64,000 bases of DNA from Maribacter sp. ACAM166 (GTDB lineage Bacteria; Bacteroidota; Bacteroidia; Flavobacteriales; Flavobacteriaceae), in contig NZ_VAUW01000002.1 in the NCBI RefSeq assembly GCF_005771495.1, positions 246,746 through 310,745 of the forward strand, given 5' to 3'. Of this stretch, positions 9,940 through 19,888 are shown in pieces (position 1 is the stretch's first letter; each line of letters opens with the position of its first letter). The notes under the pieces were generated by a model, which had not been told where the DNA came from, ran no database searches, and worked only from the letters and a program-made list of their open reading frames with translations. A program made the position numbers and the translations under genes.

Positions 9940-10371
9940 TTATTTACTAAACATATTTTTAATTGCCGGCAATACAAGAGAAGCTACAGCTATAATCGTA
10001 AGGATAAAGAAAACATTTAATCCCATACCAATATTCTTAACTGTACTTTCATCAGACATGGCCAAGAACTCAGGAGATACGTCCGTCCCACTTGACAATA
10101 CATAAGAAATACCGACTACCAATAAAAGACCACCGACTACAAACAAGGTTTTTTTCATTCCTTGTGAGTTAGAAAATAAGTTCTTTAAGGTAAAAACTAA
10201 ACTTACTACAACGGCAACTCCTAAAAGGAAATACGTTATAATAAACATAAAGTTCATAGCACCACTTTGAGCTGCTTCAGCTGCAGGCATATCCCTTTCA
10301 GGAAGCATGAACCAAAGTACTGCACCAAGCACGCCTATTATTACCAATGCTATTTTTACAATTTTTTGCAT
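9940..10371 (-). CDS. Small four-helix membrane protein in the exb operon
   Basis: 143 residues with hydrophobic segments at about 5-22, 42-62, 74-92 and 116-136. No catalytic motif is seen and I do not recognise a characterised family. Its position between exbB (26 bases upstream) and exbD (14 bases downstream) suggests it belongs to this energy-transducing complex; similar small membrane genes occupy this place in other flavobacteria. Confidence 0.75.
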   Translation of the reverse strand: MQKIVKIALVIIGVLGAVLWFMLPERDMPAAEAAQSGAMNFMFIITYFLLGVAVVVSLVFTLKNLFSNSQGMKKTLFVVGGLLLVVGISYVLSSGTDVSPEFLAMSDESTVKNIGMGLNVFFILTIIAVASLVLPAIKNMFSK

Positions 10372-10397
10372 ACTATTTTAGGTATTAAAAGTGTTAC

Positions 10398-11147
10398 TTA
10401 TTTTTTGTGCTCTACCAACATATCGATTAAAGTAATCGAAGAGTCTTCCATATCATTAACAATACTGTCAATTTTTGCGATAATATAATTATAAAAAATT
10501 TGAAGTATAATCGCTGTAATAAGACCAAATACCGTCGTTAATAATGCTACTTGAATATCACCTGCAATAAGAGATGCACTCAAATTACCTACAGCAGCAA
10601 TCTTTTGGAAGGCCTGAATCATACCAATTACCGTACCCATGAAACCAAGCATTGGCGCAATTGCGATAAACAATGACAACCAAGAAACATTCTTCTCTAA
10701 TTGTCCCATTTGAACACCACCATAAGCTACAACAGCTTTTTCAGCCGATTCAACGCTATCACCTGCTCTATCTAAACCTTGATAGTAAATAGAAGCTACA
10801 GGTCCTTTTGTATTTCTACAAATCTCTTTAGCTGCTTCAACACCACCAGAAGCCAAAGCATCTTCAACTTGTTGCTTCAACTTAGTAGTATTAGTACTAG
10901 CCATATTCAAATAAATAATTCTCTCAATAGCAACTGCCAAACCAAGAATTAAACATAAAAGAACGATACCCATAAAACCGGCACCACCAGTAATGAACAT
11001 TTCTTTTAACATTTGGGTAAAACCTCTCTCTGCTTCTGGAGTTGCGTCTTGAAGTAGTAAAGTTACTGCTGCTACTTTAGCGCTTGCCATATTTGTACCT
11101 GCTACAAATGCCCCAGCAATTGCTAGGCTTGGGAATAATTTTTTCAT
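10398..11147 (-). CDS. exbB: ExbB/TolQ/MotA-type proton channel protein
   Basis: 249 residues: N-terminal signal-like or first hydrophobic segment, a helix near 52-72, then the conserved pair of helices near 155-180 and 195-220 with the LGFMGTVIGMIQAF motif of the MotA/TolQ/ExbB family. It couples proton flow to the ExbD/TonB system. First gene of the operon; a TATCTTTA -7-like octamer lies upstream on the minus strand near 11180. tRNA-Ser follows 75 bases further upstream. Confidence 0.92.
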   Translation of the reverse strand: MKKLFPSLAIAGAFVAGTNMASAKVAAVTLLLQDATPEAERGFTQMLKEMFITGGAGFMGIVLLCLILGLAVAIERIIYLNMASTNTTKLKQQVEDALASGGVEAAKEICRNTKGPVASIYYQGLDRAGDSVESAEKAVVAYGGVQMGQLEKNVSWLSLFIAIAPMLGFMGTVIGMIQAFQKIAAVGNLSASLIAGDIQVALLTTVFGLITAIILQIFYNYIIAKIDSIVNDMEDSSITLIDMLVEHKK

Positions 11148-11223
11148 TTTTCGAACTTAAATTAGTTAGTTAATAGGGTTAAAGATAAAAAAAAAACAAT
11201 ATAAAAAAAGTAAAACTTACTTG

Positions 11224-11311
11224 CAGAGAGGAAGGGATTCGAACCCTCGATACCCTTTTGGGGTATACACACTTTCCAGGCGTGCGCCTTCGACCACTCG
11301 GCCACCTCTCT
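11224..11311 (-). tRNA. tRNA-Ser (GGA anticodon)
   Basis: 88 bases folding as a class II tRNA: acceptor AGAGAGG with CCTCTCT, discriminator G, D-arm GCCGAGTGGTCGAAGGC, anticodon loop CTGGAAA giving GGA, a long variable arm (TATACCCC / GGGTAT) and T-loop TTCGAAT. Long variable arm and GGA anticodon both indicate serine. Confidence 0.96.
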
Positions 11312-11382
11312 AAATTACCCTTTTTAAGGGTGGGCAAATAACAAAAAAAATGTTAGTTAAAGAAATTAAACTCGTGTTAATT

Positions 11383-12414
11383 TTATATCATTTCACCACG
11401 TAAAGATGTTTCAAATACTGTTTTGAACAACTCATGCGAGACACCACTGCCTAAAAGATACATAGCCTTTGTTATGGCTGCCTCTGTCGTAATATCCTTA
11501 CCATTAATTACTTGCATTTTCTTCAACTTTGAACTGGTCTCATACTGGCCCATGATAACCGCCCCACCAGAACACTGAGTAACGTTAATAATATGAACAC
11601 CCTTTTTTATTGCATTTTTTAATTTCTTCAAAAACCACTCCTCCATAGGGGCATTTCCTGACCCATAAGTTTCCAAAATGAGTGCTTTTAAGTTTTGAGC
11701 TGCCAAGATTGCGTCAATAATATTCTCATTAATTCCTGGAAAAAGTTTTAAAATTGCCACATTATCATCCATATTTTGATGCGCTCTAAGCGCAGATTTC
11801 TTCTTTTGGGGAAGTAAATATTCTTTGAATATCGTCAAATGAACTCCAGATTCAATTAATTGAGGATAATTTAAGGATGCAAATGCTTGAAAGTGTTCCG
11901 CATTTATTTTGGTTGTTCTATTTCCTCTATATAGTTTATACTCAAAATAGAGTCCCACTTCTTGAATCACAGGTTTTCCATTTTGCTGCAAAGCAGCAAT
12001 TTGAATCGCAGTAATCAAATTTTCTTTCGCATCGGTTCGTAAATCTCCAATAGGTAATTGAGAACCTGTTAAAATCACAGGTTTTGCTAAATTTTCAAGT
12101 AAAAAACTTAGCGCAGATGCCGTATAACTCATCGTATCACTACCATGAAGCACTACAAACCCATCGTAATTATTATAATTTTCAGCAATAATATCAGAAA
12201 TTTCGACCCAATGAGTAGGATTCATATTAGATGAATCGATTGGGACATTAAAAGAAAAACTCGAAATAGTACAGTCCAATTGATTAAGCTCTGGTATATT
12301 CTTCAACAACTGAGAAAAATCAAAAGCTTTTAAGGCTCCAGAAGCATAATCCTTCATCATACCGATGGTTCCTCCAGTATACACTAATAAAATACTTCTC
12401 TTTTTTGAATTCAA
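11383..12414 (-). CDS. ansA: Type I asparaginase
   Basis: Hydrolyses asparagine to aspartate and ammonia. 343 residues, the usual length of the cytoplasmic form, and no signal peptide. The first catalytic motif is YTGGTIGM (about 12-19) and the second is VLHGSDTMSYTA (about 87-98), containing the conserved HGSDTM. The C-terminal part GSGNAPMEE, NVTQCSGGAV and the DITTEAAITKAMYLLG segment are typical. Likely co-transcribed with the tatD gene, 21 bases upstream. Confidence 0.93.
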   Translation of the reverse strand: MNSKKRSILLVYTGGTIGMMKDYASGALKAFDFSQLLKNIPELNQLDCTISSFSFNVPIDSSNMNPTHWVEISDIIAENYNNYDGFVVLHGSDTMSYTASALSFLLENLAKPVILTGSQLPIGDLRTDAKENLITAIQIAALQQNGKPVIQEVGLYFEYKLYRGNRTTKINAEHFQAFASLNYPQLIESGVHLTIFKEYLLPQKKKSALRAHQNMDDNVAILKLFPGINENIIDAILAAQNLKALILETYGSGNAPMEEWFLKKLKNAIKKGVHIINVTQCSGGAVIMGQYETSSKLKKMQVINGKDITTEAAITKAMYLLGSGVSHELFKTVFETSLRGEMI

Positions 12415-12435
12415 ATTTCTGTATTTAAAATACCG

Positions 12436-13203
12436 TTACACCCCAAAAACCTCAATTGAATTTTTAGTTGTTTTTAAGGCTATCTCATCTTCAGTCGTTT
12501 GATATATAAACGCCAATTTCTCTAAGACATTAACAATATAGGCGCTTTCATTCCTTTTTCCACGATAAGGAGTGGGAGCTAAATAAGGCGCATCCGTTTC
12601 CAAAACAATATGCTTCATATCAATGTCATGTAAAAATTTATCAATTTTTCCATTCTTAAAAGTTACCACACCCCCAATACCTAACTTCATATTATAAGAT
12701 ATAGCTTTTTGTGCCTGTTCAAATGTACCTGTAAAACAATGAAATATTCCTCTTAAATTATCCCCTTTCTCTTCTTCCAAAATTTCAAAAACAGCATCAA
12801 AAGCATCCCTACAATGAATTGCAATGGGAAGTTTGTTTTTTTTTGCAAGTCGTATTTGACTTTTAAAAGCGATTTGCTGTTCTTTTAAATACTTTTTCTC
12901 CCAAAACAAATCAATCCCTATTTCACCAATGGCATAAAATTTATGTTTAGACAACATTTGCTCAACATGCTGCAGCTCTTCTTTGAAGTTCTCTTTCACA
13001 TGCGTTGGATGTACCCCCGTCATTAAATATACATGATCTGGAAAATCTTTCTCCAAATCTAACATACGTTGGGTGTATGTTGAATCAATAGCTGGCATAA
13101 AAAATCTACCAACTCCTTTGCTTATAGCATTTCTAATAACACTATCTCTATCCTCGTCGAAAGCTTCGCTATATAAATGGGTATGCGTATCAGTTATCAT
13201 CAT
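12436..13203 (-). CDS. TatD-family metal-dependent hydrolase
   Basis: 255 residues of the amidohydrolase TIM-barrel fold. Metal ligands are visible as THTHLY (residues 5-10), GEIGIDLFW (about 96-104), AIHCRDAF, FHCFTG and LETDAPYLAP near residue 205. Family members are 3'-exonucleases acting on DNA or RNA ends, or D-aminoacyl-tRNA deacylase-like. Two ATGs in tandem (13203, 13200) are possible starts. The gene is divergent from the retropepsin-like gene, with only 38 bases between. Confidence 0.92.
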   Translation of the reverse strand: MMITDTHTHLYSEAFDEDRDSVIRNAISKGVGRFFMPAIDSTYTQRMLDLEKDFPDHVYLMTGVHPTHVKENFKEELQHVEQMLSKHKFYAIGEIGIDLFWEKKYLKEQQIAFKSQIRLAKKNKLPIAIHCRDAFDAVFEILEEEKGDNLRGIFHCFTGTFEQAQKAISYNMKLGIGGVVTFKNGKIDKFLHDIDMKHIVLETDAPYLAPTPYRGKRNESAYIVNVLEKLAFIYQTTEDEIALKTTKNSIEVFGV

Positions 13204-13219
13204 GGCACAAAAATAGAAT

Positions 13220-13227
13220 TATCTTTG
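13220..13227 (+). promoter_or_regulatory. -7 element TATCTTTG before the retropepsin-like gene
   Basis: Perfect TAnnTTTG match 15 bases ahead of the ATG at 13242. No clear -33 TTG at the expected distance. Confidence 0.5.
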
Positions 13228-13241
13228 TAAAAAAATCAATT

Positions 13242-13679
13242 ATGAGCGCTCTCAAAAGCTTTCTGAAGAAAAAAAATTACATTCGCATTCCCCTAACGCT
13301 AACAGCAACCGACCACTTTGAGATTAACGCACGAATAAATAACATAAAAGGCAGATTCATTCTAGATACAGGCGCTTCAAATACATGCATAGGCATAGAC
13401 CGAATTGATGACTTTAAATTAATATCTAAAGAATCTAAAATAAAAGCCGCCGGTGCTGGAGCTACCAATATGGAAACTCTCATTTCCAAAAAGAACACTA
13501 TAGAACTTGGATCCTGGAAATTCAAAAAGCTTAAAATAGTTTTATTTGACTTAAAGCACGTTAATGAAGCATTAATAGCCCACAATGCTCAACCAGTAGA
13601 TGGTATACTAGGTGCTGATATTTTAAAAAAAACAAAAGCAATAATCGATTATAATAAAAAGTGCCTTTATATACTATAG
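13242..13679 (+). CDS. Retropepsin-like aspartyl protease domain protein
   Basis: 145 residues forming a single aspartyl-protease domain. FILDTGASNTCIG (about 38-50) contains the catalytic DTGA, and the C-terminal DGILGADIL (about 125-133) matches the psi-loop of bacterial clan AA proteases. No signal peptide or membrane segment, so probably cytoplasmic and, as in retropepsins, active as a dimer. Substrate unknown. Confidence 0.85.
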   Translation: MSALKSFLKKKNYIRIPLTLTATDHFEINARINNIKGRFILDTGASNTCIGIDRIDDFKLISKESKIKAAGAGATNMETLISKKNTIELGSWKFKKLKIVLFDLKHVNEALIAHNAQPVDGILGADILKKTKAIIDYNKKCLYIL

Positions 13680-13745
13680 TTAGACCAAATGGCGTTATCA
13701 ATGCTCTAAACTAACCACTCTTTAAAGCTTAATTGATATACCACC

Positions 13746-15086
13746 ATGAATAAAAATAAGTTCATCATCCTATTTGCAATAGTCACAATTTTTTTAGGAT
13801 GTGGAAAAGATGATGATTTAGAATTATCTATCATTCCCGACCATGAAATTTTAGAAAGTCAGATTATACAAGCTATTGGTTCTTTAGAGGCTTTACAAAT
13901 ACCTTTTGAAGATGACCTAAGCTCAATACCGTCAGATCCAAAAAATCAGTTAACCAAAGAAAAAGTTTTATTAGGTAAGTTTTTATTTCATGAAACAGGA
14001 CTTGGTAAAAATCCAAAAAAATCGGCGGGTAGAAACACATACTCCTGCGCTTCTTGCCATCAATCAAAAGCCGGTTTCCGAAGTGGAATGAAACAAGGCA
14101 TAGGAGAAGGCGGTTTTGGATTTGGATTATCAGGCGAAGCACGAATTATTTCTTCCGACTATTTACCGAGTGAAATTGACGTACAGCCTATTATATCACC
14201 CACTATTCTAAATACAGCATATCAAGACGCAATGCTATGGAATGGTCAGTTCGGAGGAACAAAAACTAATGTAGGAACAGAAAACAACTGGACAGCAGGA
14301 ACGCCAAAAGAAACAAATGAATTAGGGTTTGAAGGATTAGAAACACAGGCAATAGCAGGTTTGGGCGTACACAGATTAAAGTGCTTACCTGAAATGATAG
14401 AGAATTCTGACTATAAATCATATTTTGACGCAGCGTTTCCAGACGTAGATATTTCAATCAGATATACAGAACATTATGCAGGGCTTGCTATAGCAGCTTA
14501 TGAACGAACAGTATTAGCAAACAAAGCACCTTTTCAAAAATGGCTTAAAGGTGACAAAGATATAATGAGCGTCCAAGAAGTGAAAGGAGCACTCTTATTT
14601 TTTGGTAAGGGAAAATGTTTTGAATGCCACAAAGGACCAGGGCTAAATGGTATGGAATTCCATGCACTTGGCATGAATGATTTCTCGGGGTCAGATATTT
14701 ACCAAGAAGTTGACTTGGCAACAAAAAAAGGTAGAGGTGGCTTCACTAAAAACCCTTCTGATGATTACAAATTCAAAACAACAACATTGTACAATTTAAA
14801 GGATGTGAATTTTTTTGGACATGGAGGTAGTTTCAATTCGATTGAATCTGTTATAAATTACAAAAACGAAGCAGTGTATGAAAATTCAGAAATGAACGGC
14901 ACTAATTTATCCTCACTTTTTGTGCCGTTAGGCTTAAATGAAACTGAAATCAAACAATTGACTGAATTTGTTGAAAATGCTCTTTACGACCCAAATTTAA
15001 GTAGGTACGTGCCCGAAACCTTACCCACAGGCAACTGTTTCCCAGTGGCAGATAATCAATCTAAAGAGGATATGGGGTGTGATTAA
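13746..15086 (+). CDS. Di-haem cytochrome c peroxidase family lipoprotein
   Basis: 446 residues. Lipoprotein signal with FLGCG (Cys19). Two CXXCH haem c sites: CASCH at residues 101-105 and CFECH near 297, the latter in a GKGKCFECHKGPGLNG context typical of CcpA/MauG-like proteins. A distal region with GHGGSFNSIESVINYKN holds the usual MauG/CCP C-terminal motif. Likely reduces hydrogen peroxide or oxidises a protein substrate in the periplasm. Preceded by 66 bases and followed by a hairpin terminator. Confidence 0.9.
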   Translation: MNKNKFIILFAIVTIFLGCGKDDDLELSIIPDHEILESQIIQAIGSLEALQIPFEDDLSSIPSDPKNQLTKEKVLLGKFLFHETGLGKNPKKSAGRNTYSCASCHQSKAGFRSGMKQGIGEGGFGFGLSGEARIISSDYLPSEIDVQPIISPTILNTAYQDAMLWNGQFGGTKTNVGTENNWTAGTPKETNELGFEGLETQAIAGLGVHRLKCLPEMIENSDYKSYFDAAFPDVDISIRYTEHYAGLAIAAYERTVLANKAPFQKWLKGDKDIMSVQEVKGALLFFGKGKCFECHKGPGLNGMEFHALGMNDFSGSDIYQEVDLATKKGRGGFTKNPSDDYKFKTTTLYNLKDVNFFGHGGSFNSIESVINYKNEAVYENSEMNGTNLSSLFVPLGLNETEIKQLTEFVENALYDPNLSRYVPETLPTGNCFPVADNQSKEDMGCD

Positions 15087-15096
15087 ATAGAGGTCA

Positions 15097-15130
15097 AAAA
15101 AAATGTCCCTAATAAATTAAGGACATTTTT
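15097..15130. terminator. Bidirectional terminator between peroxidase and sucB
   Basis: AAAAAATGTCC and GGACATTTTTTT pair across a short A/T-rich loop between two convergent genes, with U-runs on both strands. Confidence 0.8.
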
Positions 15131-15149
15131 TTATTTAAAACTTCAAGAA

Positions 15150-16406
15150 TTACATCTCTAAAGCTTTCTTAATATCATTGTCCATCAATAATTCTTCTGG
15201 ACTTTCTAAAGCTTCTTTAATAGCCACCAAGAACCCTACTGATTCCTTACCATCGATGATACGGTGGTCATAAGAAACCGCAACATACATAATCGGCGCA
15301 ATAGCAATAGCTCCGTCTCGCGCTATAGGTCGTTCGACAATATTATGCATTCCTAAAATCGCACTTTGTGGTGGATTAATTATTGGGGTAGATAACATAG
15401 AACCAAAAACACCACCATTGGTGATTGTAAAAGTACCACCCGTCATTTCATCTACGGTAATTTCACCTTCACGAGCTCTAATTGCCAATCTTTTCACTTC
15501 AGCCTCAACACCCCTAAAAGTCAGGTTTTCAGCATTTCTAATAACAGGCACCATTAGACCCTTTGGACCAGATACGGCTATACTAATATCACAGAAATCA
15601 TAAGAAATCATTTCCTTTCCATCAATCATTGAGTTTACAGTCGGATACATTTCCAGCGCCCTAACAACAGCTTTTGTGAAAAATGACATAAAACCAAGAC
15701 CAACTCCATGCTTGCTTTTAAAATCTTCTTTGTACTTATTTCGAAGTTCAAAAACAGCACTCATGTCTACTTCATTGAAGGTAGTCAACATCGCTGTTTC
15801 ATTTTTGGCCGAAACCAAACGTTCTGCAACTTTTCTACGCAACATTGACAATTTTGACCTTTTCTCACCACGACTACCTCCTGTTGGCGTACCCATGGAA
15901 GGAACCACATTAATTGCGTCTTCTTTGGTTATTCTACCATCACGGCCTGACCCAGCAACCGCACTTTTATCAACACCCTTTTCGTCTAAAATTTTCTTTG
16001 CAGCCGGAGATGGAACTCCAGATGCATACGTCTCTTTTGCTTGTGCGGGTTGATGAGTGTTTCCACTATCCTTTTTATTGGAAGCAGACTCATTTTGTGC
16101 ATTTCCTTCTGAATCTTCATCACCTTCCGAAGCTGATGTAGCAGCTTTACTAGCTCCCTCTGGCTTAGCAGCACTAGTATCAATTAAACAAACGACGGAC
16201 CCAACATCTACAGCATCACCCACTTCTGCTTTTAAGGTAATTATACCACTTGCCTCAGCTGGCAACTCTAAAGTAGCTTTATCTGAATCTACTTCTGCAA
16301 TTGCTTGATCTTTTTCTACGTAATCCCCATCTTCAACTAACCATTCCGCTATTTCTACCTCTGTGATAGATTCTCCCGGGGAAGGGACCTTCATTTCTAG
16401 AATCAT
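15150..16406 (-). CDS. sucB: 2-oxoglutarate dehydrogenase E2 (dihydrolipoyl succinyltransferase)
   Basis: Transfers succinyl groups to CoA in the TCA cycle. 418 residues: lipoyl domain at 1-75 with the lipoylated Lys43 in [13 protein letters not shown], a charged Ser/Ala-rich linker (about 85-130), the peripheral E1/E3-binding domain around 130-165 ([19 protein letters not shown]), and the catalytic domain with [11 protein letters not shown] holding the active His and Asp near residue 390. It lies 26 bases after sucA in the same operon. Confidence 0.96.
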   Translation of the reverse strand: MILEMKVPSPGESITEVEIAEWLVEDGDYVEKDQAIAEVDSDKATLELPAEASGIITLKAEVGDAVDVGSVVCLIDTSAAKPEGASKAATSASEGDEDSEGNAQNESASNKKDSGNTHQPAQAKETYASGVPSPAAKKILDEKGVDKSAVAGSGRDGRITKEDAINVVPSMGTPTGGSRGEKRSKLSMLRRKVAERLVSAKNETAMLTTFNEVDMSAVFELRNKYKEDFKSKHGVGLGFMSFFTKAVVRALEMYPTVNSMIDGKEMISYDFCDISIAVSGPKGLMVPVIRNAENLTFRGVEAEVKRLAIRAREGEITVDEMTGGTFTITNGGVFGSMLSTPIINPPQSAILGMHNIVERPIARDGAIAIAPIMYVAVSYDHRIIDGKESVGFLVAIKEALESPEELLMDNDIKKALEM

Positions 16407-16432
16407 TCTTTCTATAATTTGATATGTTATTT

Positions 16433-19228
16433 TTATTTTTTGGGTTTGAACATATTATTCTTTGTCTTATCAAAGACATAATCTATTACTTGCTGATGAC
16501 GCTTCTTAGAGCGAACTGCGCTACCTGCTGCTGGAGCAGCGTAAAAACGTCTAGAGGCCACCCTAATTTTCTGAACTTCACTAAAATGCATCAATAAATG
16601 ACTCCATGCCCCCATATTTCTTGGCTCCTCTTGAGCCCAAACAAAGTCATCTGCATTTTTATACTTTGTCATCAACTCTTTCATTTGTGTTTCTGGCAAA
16701 GGGAACAATTGCTCTACTCTTACCAAAGCTACGTCATCCCGTTCTAGTTCTTCTTTAACCGCCAATAGGTCATAGTAAAACTTACCAGTACAAAAAACCA
16801 AGCTTTTAACTTTTTCGACTTCTGCCGATACATCATCAATAACTTCTTGAAAACCACCTTCAGCCAAATCTGAAACTTTCGAAACTGCCTTTGGATGTCT
16901 CAACAAACTCTTTGGCGTAAATATTATTAAAGGTTTTCTAAAGTTAGCCTTCATTTGCCTTCTCAGTATATGATACATTTGTGCCGGTGTAGTCACGTCT
17001 GCGATATACATATTATCTTTAGCGCACAACTGCAAATAACGCTCCATTCTAGCCGACGAATGTTCTGCTCCCTGACCTTCATAACCATGTGGCAATAACA
17101 TCACCAATCCGTTCTGAAGCTTCCACTTATCCTCCGCAGCCGAAATATATTGGTCAATCATAATCTGGGCACCATTACTAAAATCACCAAATTGGGCCTC
17201 CCAGATAGTCAACGTATTAGGGCTAGCCATAGCATAACCATAATCAAAACCTACTACACCATATTCTGATAAAAGCGAATTATAAATTTGGAAATTAGCC
17301 TGTTGCTCAGATAACTGATTCAACAAGACCACCTCCTCCTCGCTTTCTTCAACTTTCATTACTGCGTGACGATGTGAAAACGTTCCACGCTCCACATCTT
17401 GACCCGACATACGCACTGCATAACCTTCTTCCAAAAGTGTACCGTAGGCCAGTAATTCACCCATTGCCCAATCAAGATTATCAGACTCAAAGTACATTCT
17501 GTATCGGTCCTTCACCAATTTCTCGACCTTGCGTAAAAACTTTTTACCTTTCGGCAATTCCGTAAGTACTTTAGCAATCTTGGTTAATTTATCGGCATCA
17601 AAAGTGGTATCGACAGGGTCCATCATCTCCCATTCGCGCACATTCTCAAAACCTTTCCATTCATCAGCCATAAATGGCGTGATAACGGTCTTATCTTCTT
17701 TTCTTGAATCCTCAAGTTTTTCTTCTAAGGAGTCTTTATATTGTTTTTCTAGGTGGGCTACAAAAGTATCGTCTATTACACCTTCTTTAATTAATCTTTC
17801 AGCATAGATATCTCTTGGGTTCTTATGCTTTGCAATAGCCTTGTATAGTTTTGGCTGCGTAAACCTTGGCTCATCACCTTCATTATGGCCATATTTTCTA
17901 TAGCCCAACAAATCGATAAAAACGTCGCTTGAAAATCGCATTCTGTACTCCAATGCAAAAAGAGAAGCATGAACAACGGCCTCTGCATCATCGGCATTTA
18001 CATGTAAAACCGGACTCAAGGTAACTTTTGCTACATCAGTACAATACGTAGATGTTCTCGCATCTAAATAGTTAGTAGTAAAGCCTATTTGGTTGTTCAC
18101 CACAATATGTATTGTACCGCCGGTCTTATACCCATCAAGATTGGCCATTTGAACCAATTCATAAACGATACCTTGGCCTGCAATTGCAGCATCACCATGA
18201 ACAACTATTGGCAATACTTTAGAAAAATCATCTTGATAATATGCATCTTGCTTCGCTCTAGCAATACCTTCTACGACAGCACCAACCGCCTCTAAATGTG
18301 ATGGATTGGGTGCAATATTCATTTTTATTTTATTACCGTTGTCAGATTTTCTATCGGATGTCCAACCTAAGTGATATTTAACATCGCCATCAAAGATTTC
18401 CTGCTCATAATCCTTTCCATCAAATTCACTAAAGATGTCTTTCGCAGACTTACCAAATATATTAGTTAGAACATTTAATCTTCCTCTGTGCGCCATACCC
18501 ATAACAAATTGCTCTACGCCCATTTCTGCGGCACGTTCGACAATCACATCAAGTGCTGGTATCAAAGATTCGTTCCCTTCTAATGAAAATCTTTTTTGAC
18601 CTACATATTTGGTATGTAGAAAAGTTTCAAAAGAAATGGCGTGATTTAATTTTTTAAGAATATGTTTCTTTCGCTCTGGCTCAAAATTTGGATGGTTGTC
18701 ATTGACATTTATCCAATCTTGTATCCATTTAACCCGTTCCGGATTACGGATAAACATATATTCAACACCTATTGCGTCGCAATAAATACTCTGCAAGTGT
18801 GTAATGATTTCTCTTAGCGAAATTGGTCCAATACCGATAATATCCCCGGCATTAAAAATCGTTTCCATATCCGCTTCTTCCAATCCAAAATTTTGAATCT
18901 CTAAAGTCGGCTCATAATGTCTTCGCTCTCTAACCGGATTTGTTTCAGTAAACAAGTGACCTCTGCTTCTATAGCCATCGATTAATCGAATTACCTCAAA
19001 TTCCTTTTGAAGGGATTTTGGCATTTCACTTTTACCCCCATTAACAACAACAGTGGTTCGATTCTCATCAATACTCAGTTCATCTAACGAAGATTCTAGA
19101 CCAAAATCAAACCCTTGAAAAAAGGCTCTCCAACTTGGCTCTACACTATCCGGATTCACTAAATACTTATCATATAGCTCTGAAAAAAAAGAGGTATGAG
19201 CGGTATTCAAAAAGGAATATTTATCCAT
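16433..19228 (-). CDS. sucA: 2-oxoglutarate dehydrogenase E1
   Basis: Thiamine-diphosphate-dependent decarboxylase of the TCA cycle, 931 residues, full length. N-terminal [18 protein letters not shown] is the E2-binding helix. The ThDP site is seen as [12 protein letters not shown] (about 345-356) and the [13 protein letters not shown] block; the transketolase-like C-terminal domain contains [25 protein letters not shown] -7 element on the minus strand at 19270-19263 sits 35 bases before the start. Operon order sucA-sucB. Confidence 0.97.
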   Translation of the reverse strand: MDKYSFLNTAHTSFFSELYDKYLVNPDSVEPSWRAFFQGFDFGLESSLDELSIDENRTTVVVNGGKSEMPKSLQKEFEVIRLIDGYRSRGHLFTETNPVRERRHYEPTLEIQNFGLEEADMETIFNAGDIIGIGPISLREIITHLQSIYCDAIGVEYMFIRNPERVKWIQDWINVNDNHPNFEPERKKHILKKLNHAISFETFLHTKYVGQKRFSLEGNESLIPALDVIVERAAEMGVEQFVMGMAHRGRLNVLTNIFGKSAKDIFSEFDGKDYEQEIFDGDVKYHLGWTSDRKSDNGNKIKMNIAPNPSHLEAVGAVVEGIARAKQDAYYQDDFSKVLPIVVHGDAAIAGQGIVYELVQMANLDGYKTGGTIHIVVNNQIGFTTNYLDARTSTYCTDVAKVTLSPVLHVNADDAEAVVHASLFALEYRMRFSSDVFIDLLGYRKYGHNEGDEPRFTQPKLYKAIAKHKNPRDIYAERLIKEGVIDDTFVAHLEKQYKDSLEEKLEDSRKEDKTVITPFMADEWKGFENVREWEMMDPVDTTFDADKLTKIAKVLTELPKGKKFLRKVEKLVKDRYRMYFESDNLDWAMGELLAYGTLLEEGYAVRMSGQDVERGTFSHRHAVMKVEESEEEVVLLNQLSEQQANFQIYNSLLSEYGVVGFDYGYAMASPNTLTIWEAQFGDFSNGAQIMIDQYISAAEDKWKLQNGLVMLLPHGYEGQGAEHSSARMERYLQLCAKDNMYIADVTTPAQMYHILRRQMKANFRKPLIIFTPKSLLRHPKAVSKVSDLAEGGFQEVIDDVSAEVEKVKSLVFCTGKFYYDLLAVKEELERDDVALVRVEQLFPLPETQMKELMTKYKNADDFVWAQEEPRNMGAWSHLLMHFSEVQKIRVASRRFYAAPAAGSAVRSKKRHQQVIDYVFDKTKNNMFKPKK

Positions 19229-19331
19229 GAATTACTTTCTGTATCTTTAGAATAAATTTGTACAAATTTACAACATTAACTATATCTAACGGAAGAATAT
19301 AGTGTATTATTGAAAAAAAATGAAACTTTAA

Positions 19332-19849
19332 ATGGGCTTTAAAAATTTAATTTTTATACCCATAGTCACACTAAATATTACCTTCTCTATTTCGCAAATC
19401 TCCAGTAAAGAAACCGATTTCTGGAATAACGTTAGATTTGGCGGAAGCATAGGTCTAGGATTTACTAATAATGGATTCAATGGCTCTATATCGCCTAGTG
19501 CTATTTATGAATTTAATAATCAATTTGCAGCAGGCACTAGTTTGAATTTTAATTACGCAAAGTTTGATAATACTCAATTTTTAGCCTATGGCGGAAGTAT
19601 TCTTTCTCTTTACAACCCAATTCCACAACTACAATTTTCAACAGAATTCGAACAACTTCGTATTAAATAGGACACTATTAACTCAATCAGCTAATGTTTT
19701 TGGAAAACTATTGGTTACCAGCATTTTTTGTCGGTATTGGCTATAGCACATACAATGTAACCTTCGGCTTACGGTATGATTTACTCTATACTGATAGAAA
19801 AAGTATTTATAGTAATGCGTTAATACCATTTGTACGTGTTTACTTTTAA
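19332..19849 (+). pseudogene. Frameshifted outer-membrane protein gene beside sucA
   Basis: The first part (19332-19670) encodes 112 residues with a secretion signal and barrel-like strands, stopping at TAG after FEQLRIK. Reading on after removing one A from the AAA run near 19665 gives a continuation INRTLLTQSANV, and removing one T from the T5 run near 19697 then gives ENYWLPAFFVGIGYSTYN and a barrel-like end FVRVYF at 19849. So two single-base changes, both in homopolymers, break one gene. Similar flavobacterial genes next to sucA are often mislabelled alpha-ketoglutarate decarboxylase. Genuine decay and sequencing error cannot be told apart here. Confidence 0.75.
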
Positions 19850-19888
19850 TTTTTTCTCTACCTTTCGTTACCAACCAAATTGACCGAA

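Noticed and set aside
15676..16308. Several plus-strand ORFs opposite sucB
   Set aside because: They mirror the codon pattern of the lipoyl and catalytic domains; shadows only.
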